A DNA stretch of 64,000 nt from Streptomyces cinnamoneus (GCF_014650495.1 NZ_BMVB01000002.1:310001-374000); one strand, 5' to 3'; counted from the first letter of the stretch, positions 16,985 through 25,751 are shown. Numbers and translations are program-made. Notes: generated by a model not told the origin, from the letters alone.

Positions 16985-17881
16985 GTGACGGATACGGATT
17001 ACGACGCGGTAGTGCTGGCCGGGGGTGCCGCCCGGCGACTGGGCGGGGCCGACAAGCCCGCGGTGCGGGTCGGCGGGCGGCCCCTGCTGGACCGGGTGCT
17101 GAGCGCCTGCGCCGGTGCCGGCAGGACGGTCGTCGTGGGGCCGCGCCGCCCCACGGTCCGGCCGGTGACCTGGACCCGGGAGGAGCCGCCGGGAGGCGGG
17201 CCGCTGGCCGGGCTGGCCGCCGGGTTGCGACACGTCGGGGCCGAGCGGGTGCTCGTGCTCTCCGCCGATCTGCCGTTCCTGGAGGCGGAGGCCGTCGGGG
17301 CGCTGCTGGAGGCCATCGGCGTGACGGGCGGCGAGGGGGCTGTGCTCACCGATGCCGGGGGGCGGGAGCAGCCGCTGGTCGCGGTGTACGGGGCGGAGCC
17401 GTTGCGGCGCGAGCTGGGGCTGCTCGTCGCCGAGCACGGCACGCTGAACGGACTGCCGCTGCGGCTGCTCACGAACGAGCTGGAGCTCGCCCGCCTCCAC
17501 CACCTCACCGCCGCCTTCGACTGCGACACCTGGGAGGACATCGGCACGGCCCGTGCGCGCATCAGGGACGATGGGAGCGTGCTCGATGAATGGATCTCCG
17601 CGGTCAAGGCCGAGCTCGGCATCGAACTGGATGTCGACAGGGCCGGCCTTCTCGACCTCGCGCGCGATGCCGCGCACGGTGTGGCGCGCCCTGCCGCGCC
17701 CCTGACGACCTTCCTCGTCGGGTACGCGGCCGCCCAGCGCGGCGGCGGCCCGGAGGCCGTGGCCGAGGCGGCCCGCCGGGCCGGTGCGCTGGCCGCGCGG
17801 TGGGCGGAGGAGACGGACGCTGCGGCGGCCGGGCCTGCGTCTGGGGCTGCGCCTGCGTCTGGGGCTGACGAGTCGTCATGA
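16985..17881 (+). CDS. mobA: MobA-like molybdenum cofactor nucleotidyltransferase with DUF6457-like tail
   Basis: Encodes 298 residues. Residues 1 to about 190 form a MobA-type NTP transferase with the opening LAGGAARRLGGADKP, SADLPFL and the family spacing. It attaches GMP to molybdopterin or, as a relative, acts on another nucleotide-sugar-like substrate. Residues about 198-280 (LDEWISAVKAELGIELDVDR onward) look like a separate DUF6457 domain fused to the end. The gene overlaps moeA by ATGA, supporting a molybdenum cofactor role. The last 20 residues are Ala/Gly-rich. Confidence 0.8.
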   Translation: MTDTDYDAVVLAGGAARRLGGADKPAVRVGGRPLLDRVLSACAGAGRTVVVGPRRPTVRPVTWTREEPPGGGPLAGLAAGLRHVGAERVLVLSADLPFLEAEAVGALLEAIGVTGGEGAVLTDAGGREQPLVAVYGAEPLRRELGLLVAEHGTLNGLPLRLLTNELELARLHHLTAAFDCDTWEDIGTARARIRDDGSVLDEWISAVKAELGIELDVDRAGLLDLARDAAHGVARPAAPLTTFLVGYAAAQRGGGPEAVAEAARRAGALAARWAEETDAAAAGPASGAAPASGADESS

Positions 17882-20229
17882 GTGAGCGCGAGAACGACGC
17901 GGCGCTGGAGCGGGCGACGGATGAGGCGTTGGCGTTGCTGGCCGATTCGGGGTCTGCGTCGTCTGCGCCGTCTGCGCCGTCTGCGTCGTCCGGGCCGTCT
18001 GCGTCGTCCGGGCCGTCTGCGCGTGATGCGCGGGGCGTGCGGGAGGCGCGGGCGCCGCGTGACGGTTTCTCGTTCGACTTTGCGTCGGATCCGTTCGCCG
18101 GCGCGGCGGGGGGTGAGGGCTCGCGGGCGGTGCGGGAGGAGGAGCTGGACGTGCCGTTTGCGGGGGTGCGGTTCTTCGACACGATGCGTGGGGGTGGGGA
18201 GGATTCCCCCACCCCGCCCCTTCCCGAAACCGGGGCTTCGCCCCGGACCCCGAGGGGCGGGTGGGACGAGCTCCCCGGTGCCGGGTGCGGCGACGGGGCG
18301 GCGGTGGCGGCCGCCGCACGGCCGTGTGCCTGCGCCGATTCGGCGGAGCCTCCTGAGACGTCCCTTGGGCAGGGGACGCTCCAGCTGCCGGAGCCTGCCA
18401 CGCTCTCCCGGCCCACACCGCGCCGCGCCCGCGGGCGAGCCACGGCCGGTGCGCTCCCGCCTTCGACTTCCGCGTCCGGCGCCCACAAGCCGGACGCCTC
18501 TGCGGGTATGCCCCAGCCTCCGGCTCCCGCTTCCGGCGCGTACGACCGGGGTGTCCTCGCCGGTGCTGCCGCGGCAGGTTCCGCATCCGGCGACCGCGAG
18601 CCCGGAGCCTCTGCCGGTGCGTTCGGCTCCCCGTCCCGCGCCCACGGCCCGAGTGCCTCTGCTGGTGTGCCCGGCTGCCCCGGTTCGGCAGCGGGTGACC
18701 CTGGGCTCGGCGTCGGTGCTGGGTCCTCCCCGTCTCGCCCCCACGGCCCGAGTGCCTCTGCCGGTGCGTCCGGCGGCTGCCCCGGTTCTGCGGCCGGTGA
18801 TCCCGGGCCCGGCGTCGCTGCTGGGTCCGGTGCGGCCGGCTCCCCGTCCCGTCCCCACCGTCCCAGTGCCTCTGCCGGTTCCCCCGGTTCCACCGGTTCC
18901 GCCGACACACCGGACCCGGCCCGCAGCCGCCCGCAGCAGCCCTCTGCCCATCACAAGGCCCCCGCCCCCACCCCCCACGCGCAGCGGGCCGGCGGGGGAG
19001 AGCACCGTTCCCCTGCCGTCTCCTGGCCCGTTGCGCGGGCTCTGGCCGGGGAGGTCGGGGAGCGGCTTGTTGCTGCGCACTGCGGGGTCGCCGAGGCGTT
19101 GGGGCAGGCGTTGGCGGGTGTGGTGGTGGCGCTCACCGATCTGCCGGCGTTCGACACCTCCGCCATGGACGGGTGGGCCGTCGCCGGGCCCGGGCCCTGG
19201 CGGTTGCCGCACGGGGAGGAGCACGCCGGCATCCTCGCCGGGTGCCCCGACGTCCTGCCGCTCCGCGACGGCGAAGCCGTCCGCATCGCCACCGGCGCGC
19301 GCGTACCGCCCGGCGCGACCGCCGTGCTGCGCAGTGAGCACGGCACCGTCCGCCCGCAGGGCGAGCTGTACGCCAGCCGGCACCTCACGCAGGGCCAGGA
19401 CATCCGGCCGCGTGGACAGGAGTGCCGGCGCGGCGACGAGTTGCTGCCCGCCGGCACCCTCGTCACGCCCGCCGTGCTCGGCCTCGTCTCCGCCGCGGGG
19501 TACGACCGGCTGCGCGTCGTCCCCCGCCCGCGCGTCGAGGTGCTCGTCCTCGGCGACGAACTCCTCCGCGAGGGGCTGCCGCACGACGGCCGCATCCGGG
19601 ACGCGCTCGGTCCCCTGCTCGGGCCCTGGCTGCAGGCCCTCGGCGCCGAGCCCGTGGGCGTCCGGCGGCTGGGGGACGACGCCGCCGCGCTGCGGGCCGC
19701 GCTGGAGGCGTCGGACGCCGACGTCGTCCTCACCACGGGCGGCACGGCCGGCGGCCCGGTCGACCACGTCCACCCCACGCTGCACGGCCTCGGTGCCGAG
19801 CTGCTGGTAGACGGCGTCGCCGTCCGCCCCGGCCACCCGATGCTGCTCGCCCGCCTCGCGCCGGGACGGTACCTGGTCGGCCTGCCCGGCAATCCGCTCG
19901 CCGCCGTCGCCGGCCTGCTGACCCTCGCCGAGCCGCTGCTGCGGACCCTCTCCGGCCGCCCGGCCGCCGAGCGGTGGGGCGCCCGGCTCACCGAGGCCGC
20001 CCCCGGGCACGCCACCGACACCCGCCTGGTGCCGGTGGCCTACGAGGGCGGCGGCCGGGTCCGGCCGCTGCGCTTCCACGGCCCCGCCATGCTGCGCGGC
20101 ATCGCGAGCGCCGACGCGCTGGCCGTCGTCCCGCCCGGTGGTGTGGACCACGGCGGCCGGGCCGAGCTCCTCGGCCTGCCCTGGCAGACGGGCCCCTGGC
20201 AGACCGGCCTTGCGGGAGGCGCCCGGTGA
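17878..20229 (+). CDS. moeA: MoeA molybdopterin molybdenumtransferase with long repetitive N-terminal extension
   Basis: Encodes 783 residues, far longer than the usual 400-430. The MoeA catalytic core fills about residues 380-783: FDTSAMDGWAV, the VLTTGGTAGG loop and the PGNPLAAV segment are typical. It inserts molybdate into adenylated molybdopterin. The first 20 residues also resemble normal starts. Between them lie some 340 residues of Ala/Ser/Pro/Gly-rich sequence with about three copies of a 33-38-residue repeat (SPSRPHGPSASAG) and an embedded intergenic-type DNA repeat. The frame stays open throughout. It is GTGA-coupled to the channel gene. Confidence 0.85.
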   Translation: MSERENDAALERATDEALALLADSGSASSAPSAPSASSGPSASSGPSARDARGVREARAPRDGFSFDFASDPFAGAAGGEGSRAVREEELDVPFAGVRFFDTMRGGGEDSPTPPLPETGASPRTPRGGWDELPGAGCGDGAAVAAAARPCACADSAEPPETSLGQGTLQLPEPATLSRPTPRRARGRATAGALPPSTSASGAHKPDASAGMPQPPAPASGAYDRGVLAGAAAAGSASGDREPGASAGAFGSPSRAHGPSASAGVPGCPGSAAGDPGLGVGAGSSPSRPHGPSASAGASGGCPGSAAGDPGPGVAAGSGAAGSPSRPHRPSASAGSPGSTGSADTPDPARSRPQQPSAHHKAPAPTPHAQRAGGGEHRSPAVSWPVARALAGEVGERLVAAHCGVAEALGQALAGVVVALTDLPAFDTSAMDGWAVAGPGPWRLPHGEEHAGILAGCPDVLPLRDGEAVRIATGARVPPGATAVLRSEHGTVRPQGELYASRHLTQGQDIRPRGQECRRGDELLPAGTLVTPAVLGLVSAAGYDRLRVVPRPRVEVLVLGDELLREGLPHDGRIRDALGPLLGPWLQALGAEPVGVRRLGDDAAALRAALEASDADVVLTTGGTAGGPVDHVHPTLHGLGAELLVDGVAVRPGHPMLLARLAPGRYLVGLPGNPLAAVAGLLTLAEPLLRTLSGRPAAERWGARLTEAAPGHATDTRLVPVAYEGGGRVRPLRFHGPAMLRGIASADALAVVPPGGVDHGGRAELLGLPWQTGPWQTGLAGGAR
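18203..18254 (+). repeat. Streptomyces-type interspersed repeat inside moeA
   Basis: A stretch CCCGCCCCTTCCCGAAAC followed by the hairpin CCGGGGC-TTC-GCCCCGG (18230-18246) closely resembles a short repeat that I recall as very common between genes in Streptomyces. Here it lies inside the moeA reading frame and is translated in frame without a stop. The wider limits are approximate. Confidence 0.6.
18628..18900 (+). repeat. Imperfect tandem repeat encoding SPSRPHGPSASAG units in moeA
   Basis: Units start at 18628, 18727 and 18841, giving periods of 99 and 114 bases, both multiples of three. Each begins SPSR-H-PSASAG and two continue with CPGSAAGDPG. The in-frame period shows the repeat expanded as coding sequence. 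Confidence 0.8.
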
Positions 20230-21299
20230 TCCTCCCCAGCCACGACGCCGCGGCCCGCGACGGCCAGCACGAGCCCGACTTCCGGGTCCTGCTGCCCCGC
20301 TACACCGTGGCCCCGATACGGCAGGTCGGCCGGCGCCTGCTGATGGCGCTGCTGGTCATGGTCGCCACGGTGTTCATCGTCTACGCCGACCGCGGCGGCT
20401 ACCACGACAACGCCGACGGCAGCGTGGACTTCCTCGACGCCGTCTACTACTCCACCGTCACCCTGTCCACCACCGGATACGGCGACATCGTCCCGCACAG
20501 CGACAGCGCCCGGCTGTCGAACATCCTGCTGGTGACGCCTCTCCGTGTCCTCTTCCTGATCATTCTGGTCGGCACCACGCTTGAGGTCCTCACCGAGCGC
20601 ACCCGCGAGCAGTGGCGGCTGACCCGCTGGAGGTCCGCCTTGCGCGATCACACCGTCGTCGTCGGCTTCGGCACCAAGGGCCGGTCGGCCGTGCAGACCC
20701 TCTGCGCGGCGGCCGGCGGCACGGTGCGCGAGAAGCAGCGGATCATCGTCGTCGACCCCAACCCCAAGGTCGTCGAATCGGCCACGGCACACGGCTACGC
20801 GGGCGTCATCGGCGACGCGACCCGCAGCGACGTCCTGACGCGGGCCGAGGTCCAGAAGGCCCGTCAGATCATCGTGGCCACGCAGCGCGACGACACCGCC
20901 GTGCTCGTCACCCTCACCGCCCGTCAGCTCAACCGCACCGCGAAGATCGTGGCGGCCGTGCGGGAGGAGGAGAACGCCCCGCTGCTGCGGCAGTCCGGCG
21001 CCGACGCGGTCATCACGAGCGCCAGCGCGGCCGGCCGGCTGCTGGGCCTGTCCGTGCTCAGTCCCAGCGCCGGCACGGTCATGGAGGACCTCATCCAGCA
21101 GGGCAGCGGCCTCGACATCGTCGAACGGCCCGTGGTCAAGGCCGAGGTGGGGCGCGGCGTGCGGGACACCGACGACCTCGTCGTCTCCGTCCTGCGCGGG
21201 CACCGCCTGCTCGGCTACGACGACCCCGAGGCGAGCCCCCTCAAGGCCACCGACCGCCTGATCACGATCGTGCGGGCCCGCCCGCCCGCCGAGGGGTAG
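20226..21299 (+). CDS. Two-TM potassium channel with TrkA-N (RCK) regulatory domain
   Basis: Encodes 357 residues from a GTG at 20226 overlapping the moeA stop (GTGA). TM1 is at about residues 38-56, the pore loop carries the potassium filter TTGYGD, and TM2 is at about 98-120. A cytoplasmic Rossmann RCK/TrkA-N domain follows (VVVGFGTKGRSAV near residue 143), then a TrkA-C-like end. Such channels pass K+ and are gated by ligands bound to the RCK ring. Its link to molybdenum cofactor genes is positional only. Confidence 0.88.
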   Translation: MILPSHDAAARDGQHEPDFRVLLPRYTVAPIRQVGRRLLMALLVMVATVFIVYADRGGYHDNADGSVDFLDAVYYSTVTLSTTGYGDIVPHSDSARLSNILLVTPLRVLFLIILVGTTLEVLTERTREQWRLTRWRSALRDHTVVVGFGTKGRSAVQTLCAAAGGTVREKQRIIVVDPNPKVVESATAHGYAGVIGDATRSDVLTRAEVQKARQIIVATQRDDTAVLVTLTARQLNRTAKIVAAVREEENAPLLRQSGADAVITSASAAGRLLGLSVLSPSAGTVMEDLIQQGSGLDIVERPVVKAEVGRGVRDTDDLVVSVLRGHRLLGYDDPEASPLKATDRLITIVRARPPAEG

Positions 21300-21394
21300 G
21301 CACGGGCGCGGGGCCCCGGCGGAAACCCGCCGCCGTGCAAGGGCGCCCCCGTCAAGGGCTGCGGCGGCGGCCCCCGCGAAGTAGCCTCGCGTCC

Positions 21395-22372
21395 ATGCAT
21401 GCGATCACCATTCCCGTACCCGGCGGACCCGAGGCACTGGTCTGGGCCGAGGTTCCCGACCCCGCGCCGGGCGAGGGCGAGGTCCTGGTCGAGGTCGTGG
21501 CGGCCGGCGTCAACCGTGCCGACCTCCTGCAGCGGCAGGGCTTCTACGACCCGCCGCCCGGCGCCTCCCCGTACCCCGGCCTGGAGGTCTCCGGCCGCGT
21601 CGTGGAGCTCGGCCCCGGAGTGAGCGGATGGGCCGTCGGCGACGAGGTGTGCGCACTGCTGGCGGGCGGCGGCTACGCGGAGAAAGTCTGCGTGCCGGCG
21701 GGGCAGTTGCTGCCCGTTCCCGACGGCGTGGACCTCGTCGAGGCCGCGGCCCTGCCCGAGGTGACCGCCACGGTCTGGTCGAACGTGTTCATGGTGGCCC
21801 ACCTGCGGCCCGGCGAGACGTTCCTGGTGCACGGCGGCGGCAGCGGCATCGGCACCATGGCCGTGCAGCTCGCCAAGGCCGTCGGCGCGCGCGTCGCCGT
21901 CACGGCGGGCGGTGCGCAGAAGCTGGAGCGCTGCCGGGAGCTGGGCGCGGACATCCTCATCGACTACCGCGAGCAGGACTTCGTCGAAGAGCTGCACAAG
22001 GTGACGGGCGGCGTCGGCGCGGACGTCATCCTCGACATCATCGGCGCCCAGTACTTGCAGCGGAACATCGACGCCCTCGCCGTCAACGGCCGGCTGGCCG
22101 TCATCGGCCTCCAGGGCGGCCGCAAGGGCGAACTCGACCTCGGCAAGCTGCTCGCCAAGCGGGCCGCCGTGACGGCGACCTCGCTGCGCGGCCGGCCGCT
22201 GGCCGAGAAGGCCGCCATCGTGGCGGCGGTGCGCGAGCACGTCTGGCCGCTCATCGCGGGCGGGCGCGTACGGGCGGTCGTCGACCGCACCCTGTCGATG
22301 GAGGAGGCGGCCACCGCGCACCGGGTCGTCGAGGACAGCACGCACGTCGGCAAGGTGCTGCTCACCAACTGA
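21395..22372 (+). CDS. NAD(P)H-quinone oxidoreductase, zinc-independent MDR family
   Basis: Encodes 325 residues of the medium-chain dehydrogenase/reductase superfamily. The N-terminal GroES-like domain contains AAGVNRADLLQRQGFYDPPPG, and the Rossmann part has HGGGSGIGTMAVQLAK; the zinc ligands of alcohol dehydrogenases are absent. This matches PIG3/quinone-reductase-like enzymes that reduce quinones with NADPH. ATG at 21395. It stands alone, 95 bases after the channel gene. Confidence 0.87.
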   Translation: MHAITIPVPGGPEALVWAEVPDPAPGEGEVLVEVVAAGVNRADLLQRQGFYDPPPGASPYPGLEVSGRVVELGPGVSGWAVGDEVCALLAGGGYAEKVCVPAGQLLPVPDGVDLVEAAALPEVTATVWSNVFMVAHLRPGETFLVHGGGSGIGTMAVQLAKAVGARVAVTAGGAQKLERCRELGADILIDYREQDFVEELHKVTGGVGADVILDIIGAQYLQRNIDALAVNGRLAVIGLQGGRKGELDLGKLLAKRAAVTATSLRGRPLAEKAAIVAAVREHVWPLIAGGRVRAVVDRTLSMEEAATAHRVVEDSTHVGKVLLTN

Positions 22373-22493
22373 CCGCAGGCACGGCGCCCGTAGCGCGGCG
22401 TCACCCGAATCCGCCGCCCAGCGCGCCCCCCGGCACGGGGCGTGTGAGGGTGGAGGTGTCCGTAGGGGGGCGCCTCGTGCGGAGGGTGGCGCC

Positions 22494-23000
22494 ATGGGCG
22501 GTGGATCGCGGACCGCGGCCGTGTTCGGCCTGGCGGTCTCGGCAGCGCTGATATCCGCGTGGCCGGCGTGGGCCGGGGAACCGGAGCCCACGTCCGCACC
22601 GCCCTCGGTGCCCGTGACGGCCACGACCTCCACCACGGTCTTCCCCTCCGCGCCGCCCACCCCCGGCGCCGGCCGGCTGGCCGGGACGGTCGCGGGGGAA
22701 GGGCGCAGACACCCCGGCCGGGAGAGCGACGACGAGACCCGCTCCGACCGGGAGGACGCCGGCCTGCCGCCACGACCGGCCGCCCCGCGCGCACCCTCGG
22801 TCTCGCCGGCCCCGCGCCCGCCCGGCGGAGCGGCGCCCGCCCGCCAGCCCGCCCGTGAACGCGCCCGTGAGCCCGTCCGGGACCCCGCGCACCGGGCGGA
22901 CCCGGCCGACCGGGTGATACGGGTGCTCCCGCTGGGCACCGGGATGGCCCTGACGGGCCTGGGGCTCGGCTTCCTCGCACTGCGCCTGCGCCGCCGCTAG
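22494..23000 (+). CDS. Secreted, C-terminally anchored Pro/Arg-rich protein of unknown function
   Basis: Encodes 168 residues. A signal peptide covers residues 1 to about 27 (AVFGLAVSAALISAWPAWA then GEPEP). The middle 110 residues are low-complexity, rich in Pro, Ala, Arg and Glu. The end has a LPLGTG motif, a hydrophobic stretch and RLRRR. This has the layout of a cell-wall sorting signal, but the motif is neither classical LPxTG nor the LAxTG of streptomycete class E sortases, so simple membrane anchoring is equally possible. No function can be assigned. Confidence 0.65.
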   Translation: MGGGSRTAAVFGLAVSAALISAWPAWAGEPEPTSAPPSVPVTATTSTTVFPSAPPTPGAGRLAGTVAGEGRRHPGRESDDETRSDREDAGLPPRPAAPRAPSVSPAPRPPGGAAPARQPARERAREPVRDPAHRADPADRVIRVLPLGTGMALTGLGLGFLALRLRRR

Positions 23001-23150
23001 GCGGACGAACGGGGGCGCCCGCCCGCCGTCACGCCCCCCTCTACCGGCGTACGCCCCGAAAATATGTGCGCCCCTGCGCGCCCCTGTGGTGGATCAGACG
23101 TGTACGGGGGCATCACCAGGGGGAAATCACCTGTGCGAGAGAATGGCGGC

Positions 23151-23711
23151 ATGGATATGCCGAGGAATGAACGGTCGCAGGAGAGCCCGCACGTCCTGGT
23201 CGTAGGGCCGGACGGCATGGCTCTCGGCAGCGCCAGCCCCGGCGGCGGGGAGGGCGACGACGAGTCGCGCGAGGTCCCGGTGACGGAGATGGTGGAACAG
23301 CCCGCCAAGGTCATGCGCATCGGCAGCATGATCAAGCAGCTGCTGGAGGAAGTGCGCGCCGCGCCTCTGGACGAGGCGAGCCGCGTCCGGCTCAAGGAGA
23401 TCCACCACAGCTCCGTCAGGGAGCTGGAGGACGGTCTGGCGCCCGAGCTGGTGGAGGAGCTGGAGCGGCTGTCGCTGCCCTTCACCGACGAGACGATCCC
23501 CACCGAGGCCGAACTGCGCATCGCACAGGCCCAGTTGGTCGGATGGCTCGAAGGACTCTTCCACGGCATCCAGACCGCGCTGTTCGCCCAGCAGATGGCC
23601 GCCCGCGCCCAGTTGGAGCAGATGCGCCGCGCCCTGCCGGCCGGTGTGCTCTCCGACGACGAGCACGAGGGCCAGCAGCACGGCGGCGCGCGCTCGGGCC
23701 CGTACCTGTAG
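23151..23711 (+). CDS. bpa: Bacterial proteasome activator Bpa
   Basis: Encodes 186 residues. The core VEQPAKVMRIGSMIKQLLEEVRA... and LRIAQAQLVGWLEGLFHGIQTALFAQQM are hallmarks of Bpa (PafE, formerly DUF2587). Bpa forms a dodecameric ring that opens the 20S proteasome without ATP. The C-terminus is GPYL, a variant of the GQYL docking tail in Mycobacterium. An in-frame GTG at 23133 is preceded by AGGGGGAAA and could be the real start, adding six residues. Followed by a 12-bp repeat array and a strong terminator. Confidence 0.92.
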   Translation: MDMPRNERSQESPHVLVVGPDGMALGSASPGGGEGDDESREVPVTEMVEQPAKVMRIGSMIKQLLEEVRAAPLDEASRVRLKEIHHSSVRELEDGLAPELVEELERLSLPFTDETIPTEAELRIAQAQLVGWLEGLFHGIQTALFAQQMAARAQLEQMRRALPAGVLSDDEHEGQQHGGARSGPYL

Positions 23712-23713
23712 CC

Positions 23714-23833
23714 GGGAAGAGCTGCGGGAAGAGCTGCGGGAAGAGCTGTAAGAAGAGCTACGAGTAGAGCTGCGGGAAGAGCTGTAAGAAGAGCTACGAG
23801 CAGAGCTGCGAGCAGAGCTGCAAAGAAAGCTGC
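23714..23833 (+). repeat. Ten-copy 12-bp tandem repeat (GGGAAGAGCTGC-like)
   Basis: Starting two bases after the bpa stop, ten consecutive 12-bp units share the core RAGAGCTRC. The first two are identical (GGGAAGAGCTGC), and two higher-order blocks reuse the GAAGAGCTGTAAGAAGAGCTACGAG arrangement in parts. The period is a multiple of three, but the bpa frame has already closed. It ends two bases before the terminator hairpin. Confidence 0.9.
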
Positions 23834-23835
23834 AC

Positions 23836-23871
23836 GAAGGGCCGGTGGTCGCTCACGACCACCGGCCCTTC
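23836..23871. terminator. Bidirectional terminator between bpa and the kinase gene
   Basis: A perfect 16-bp stem (23836-23851 with 23856-23871) encloses a four-base loop CTCA. It lies between convergent genes and can act in both directions. Confidence 0.85.
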
Positions 23872-23897
23872 TGCTCGCTCTACGGGGTGCGCGTGTC

Positions 23898-25580
23898 CTA
23901 CGAGGCCGACTGGCCCGTCGACACCGTCAGCACGAACTCGCCGTTCTTCGGGTCGAACGCGTCGCCCACCTCGGGCGACTGGGTCATCACGGTGCCCTTG
24001 CCCCACGTGTTCTCGTTCACCACGTCGACCCGGTACTTCCAGCCCGCGGCCTGCAGGCACTCCTTCACCGAGTCGAGGTAGATGTACTTGAAGTCCGGCG
24101 CGCTCTTCTTCGTCTTGTCGCGGTAGTTGTCGTACGCCTTGGTGCACTTCTCGCGGTCGACGGTCTTGGACTTGTCGCCTTCCTTGACCTTCGCCTGCGT
24201 GCCGCCGCCGGTGCCGCCCGCGGTGACGCTGCCGCCGCCGCCCGGGGCCACCGAGGCCGAGGCGGAGGGCTTGTCGCCGCCGCCCTCGTCCTTCGACCCC
24301 TTGCCGTTGAGCGCGATGGCGGCGACCACGCCGATGACCGCGAGCACCGCGACGACGCCCGAGCCGATGACCACCGACCGGTTGCCCTTGCCGCCGCCGG
24401 AGCCGCCGGACCCGCCGGAGCCGCCCACGGGACCCGAGGCGGCCGCGTACGGCGCCGTCGGGGCGCCGCCGGCGCCCGGGCCGGTCTGGTAGGCCGGAGG
24501 AGGCGTCTGGTAGCCCTGCGGGCCGGGGGGCGGCGTCTGGGCGTAGCCGCCGCCGTAGGGGTTCTGGTACGGCGTCTGGACGCTCTGCGGGCCCGGGGCG
24601 GGGGCCTGGCTGTCCACGGGCGGGAAGACGGCCGAGCCGACGCCCGCGCCGCTGCGCGCCGGCGGACCGCCCGCGATGATGATCGGCGAGGGCGCGGCCT
24701 GGGCCGTGCCGGCCACCCGGGCGCACTCGTCGCGCATGGCCTCGGCGCTCGGGAAGCGCTCGTTCGGGTTCTTCTTCAGCGCGCGGGCGACCAGCGCGTC
24801 GACGGCCGGCGGGATGGACCGGTTGATCGTGGAGGGCGCGACCGGCTCCTCCTGGACGTGCGCGTAGGCGATGGCCAGCGGCGAGTCCGCGTCGAAGGGC
24901 AGCCGGCCGGTCAGCAGCTCGAAGAGCATGATGCCGACCGAGTACAGGTCGGAGCGGGCGTCGACGCCGCGGCCCAGGGCCTGCTCGGGCGAGAGGTACT
25001 GCGGGGTGCCGACGACCATGCCGGTCTGCGTCATCGACGTCACGCCGGACTGCATGGCGCGGGCGATGCCGAAGTCCATGACCTTGACCACGTTGCGCTT
25101 GGTCATCATCACGTTGCCGGGCTTGATGTCGCGGTGGACCAGGCCCATCTCGTGGCTGACCTCGAGCGCCGCCAGGACATCGGCTGTGATCTTGAGCGCC
25201 TTGTCGGCGGGCATCGCGCCGTACTGGGCGACGTCCGCGTCGAGCACGGAGCGCAGCGGCTGGCCCTCGACGTACTCCATGACGATGTACGGCATCGTCG
25301 ATCCGTCGAGGTCGTCCTCGCCCGTGTCGAACACCGAGACGATGTTGGTGTGCGTGAGCTTGGCCACCGACTGGGCCTCGCGGCGGAAGCGCTCGCGGAA
25401 GGACGCCTCACGGCCGAGCTCGGTGTGCAGGGTCTTGATGGCGACGTGCCGGTCCAGCACCGAGTCGTAGGCCAGGTGCACGGAGGCCATGCCGCCCTCG
25501 CCGAGCAGGTCGCGCAGCTGGTAGCGGCCGCCGCCCACAGCTCGTCCCGCGTAGCGGCCCTGCGCGCCGTCCTGGCTCAT
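23898..25580 (-). CDS. Transmembrane Ser/Thr protein kinase with C-terminal PASTA-like domain
   Basis: Encodes 560 residues from the ATG at 25580; a longer frame upstream lacks a start with support. The kinase domain spans about residues 20-285, with GEGGMASV, the Lys in HVAIKTL, HRDIKPGN, DFGIAR and the APE-like SPEQ. A Pro/Gln/Tyr-rich linker leads to a single transmembrane helix near 410-430. An extracellular tail of about 130 residues ends in one PASTA-like repeat. Such kinases sense cell-wall fragments. It is divergent from a second kinase, with 319 bases between. Confidence 0.9.
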   Translation of the reverse strand: MSQDGAQGRYAGRAVGGGRYQLRDLLGEGGMASVHLAYDSVLDRHVAIKTLHTELGREASFRERFRREAQSVAKLTHTNIVSVFDTGEDDLDGSTMPYIVMEYVEGQPLRSVLDADVAQYGAMPADKALKITADVLAALEVSHEMGLVHRDIKPGNVMMTKRNVVKVMDFGIARAMQSGVTSMTQTGMVVGTPQYLSPEQALGRGVDARSDLYSVGIMLFELLTGRLPFDADSPLAIAYAHVQEEPVAPSTINRSIPPAVDALVARALKKNPNERFPSAEAMRDECARVAGTAQAAPSPIIIAGGPPARSGAGVGSAVFPPVDSQAPAPGPQSVQTPYQNPYGGGYAQTPPPGPQGYQTPPPAYQTGPGAGGAPTAPYAAASGPVGGSGGSGGSGGGKGNRSVVIGSGVVAVLAVIGVVAAIALNGKGSKDEGGGDKPSASASVAPGGGGSVTAGGTGGGTQAKVKEGDKSKTVDREKCTKAYDNYRDKTKKSAPDFKYIYLDSVKECLQAAGWKYRVDVVNENTWGKGTVMTQSPEVGDAFDPKNGEFVLTVSTGQSAS

Positions 25581-25751
25581 GGTGTTACTTCCCCCTCGGC
25601 GCACTGCCTGGCGTATCGACCCGGCCACAGGCCCGATCCGGCTGTTCTTCGACGTATCCCGGCCAAGTCTGCCCCAGGCAACGGGCACGTCAAGCCGCGT
25701 GCCCGTTCCGTGACCGGATGCGCGACAAGGTGTCACGGGATTTGCCTTGCT

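Noticed and set aside
23714..23833. Possible CRISPR array
   Set aside because: Units are 12 bp with no spacers, and no cas genes are present.
23714..23835. Hydrophobic AALL-type repeat peptide on the minus strand
   Set aside because: Open in frame through the array but no start codon or ribosome site is visible, and it runs antisense into bpa.
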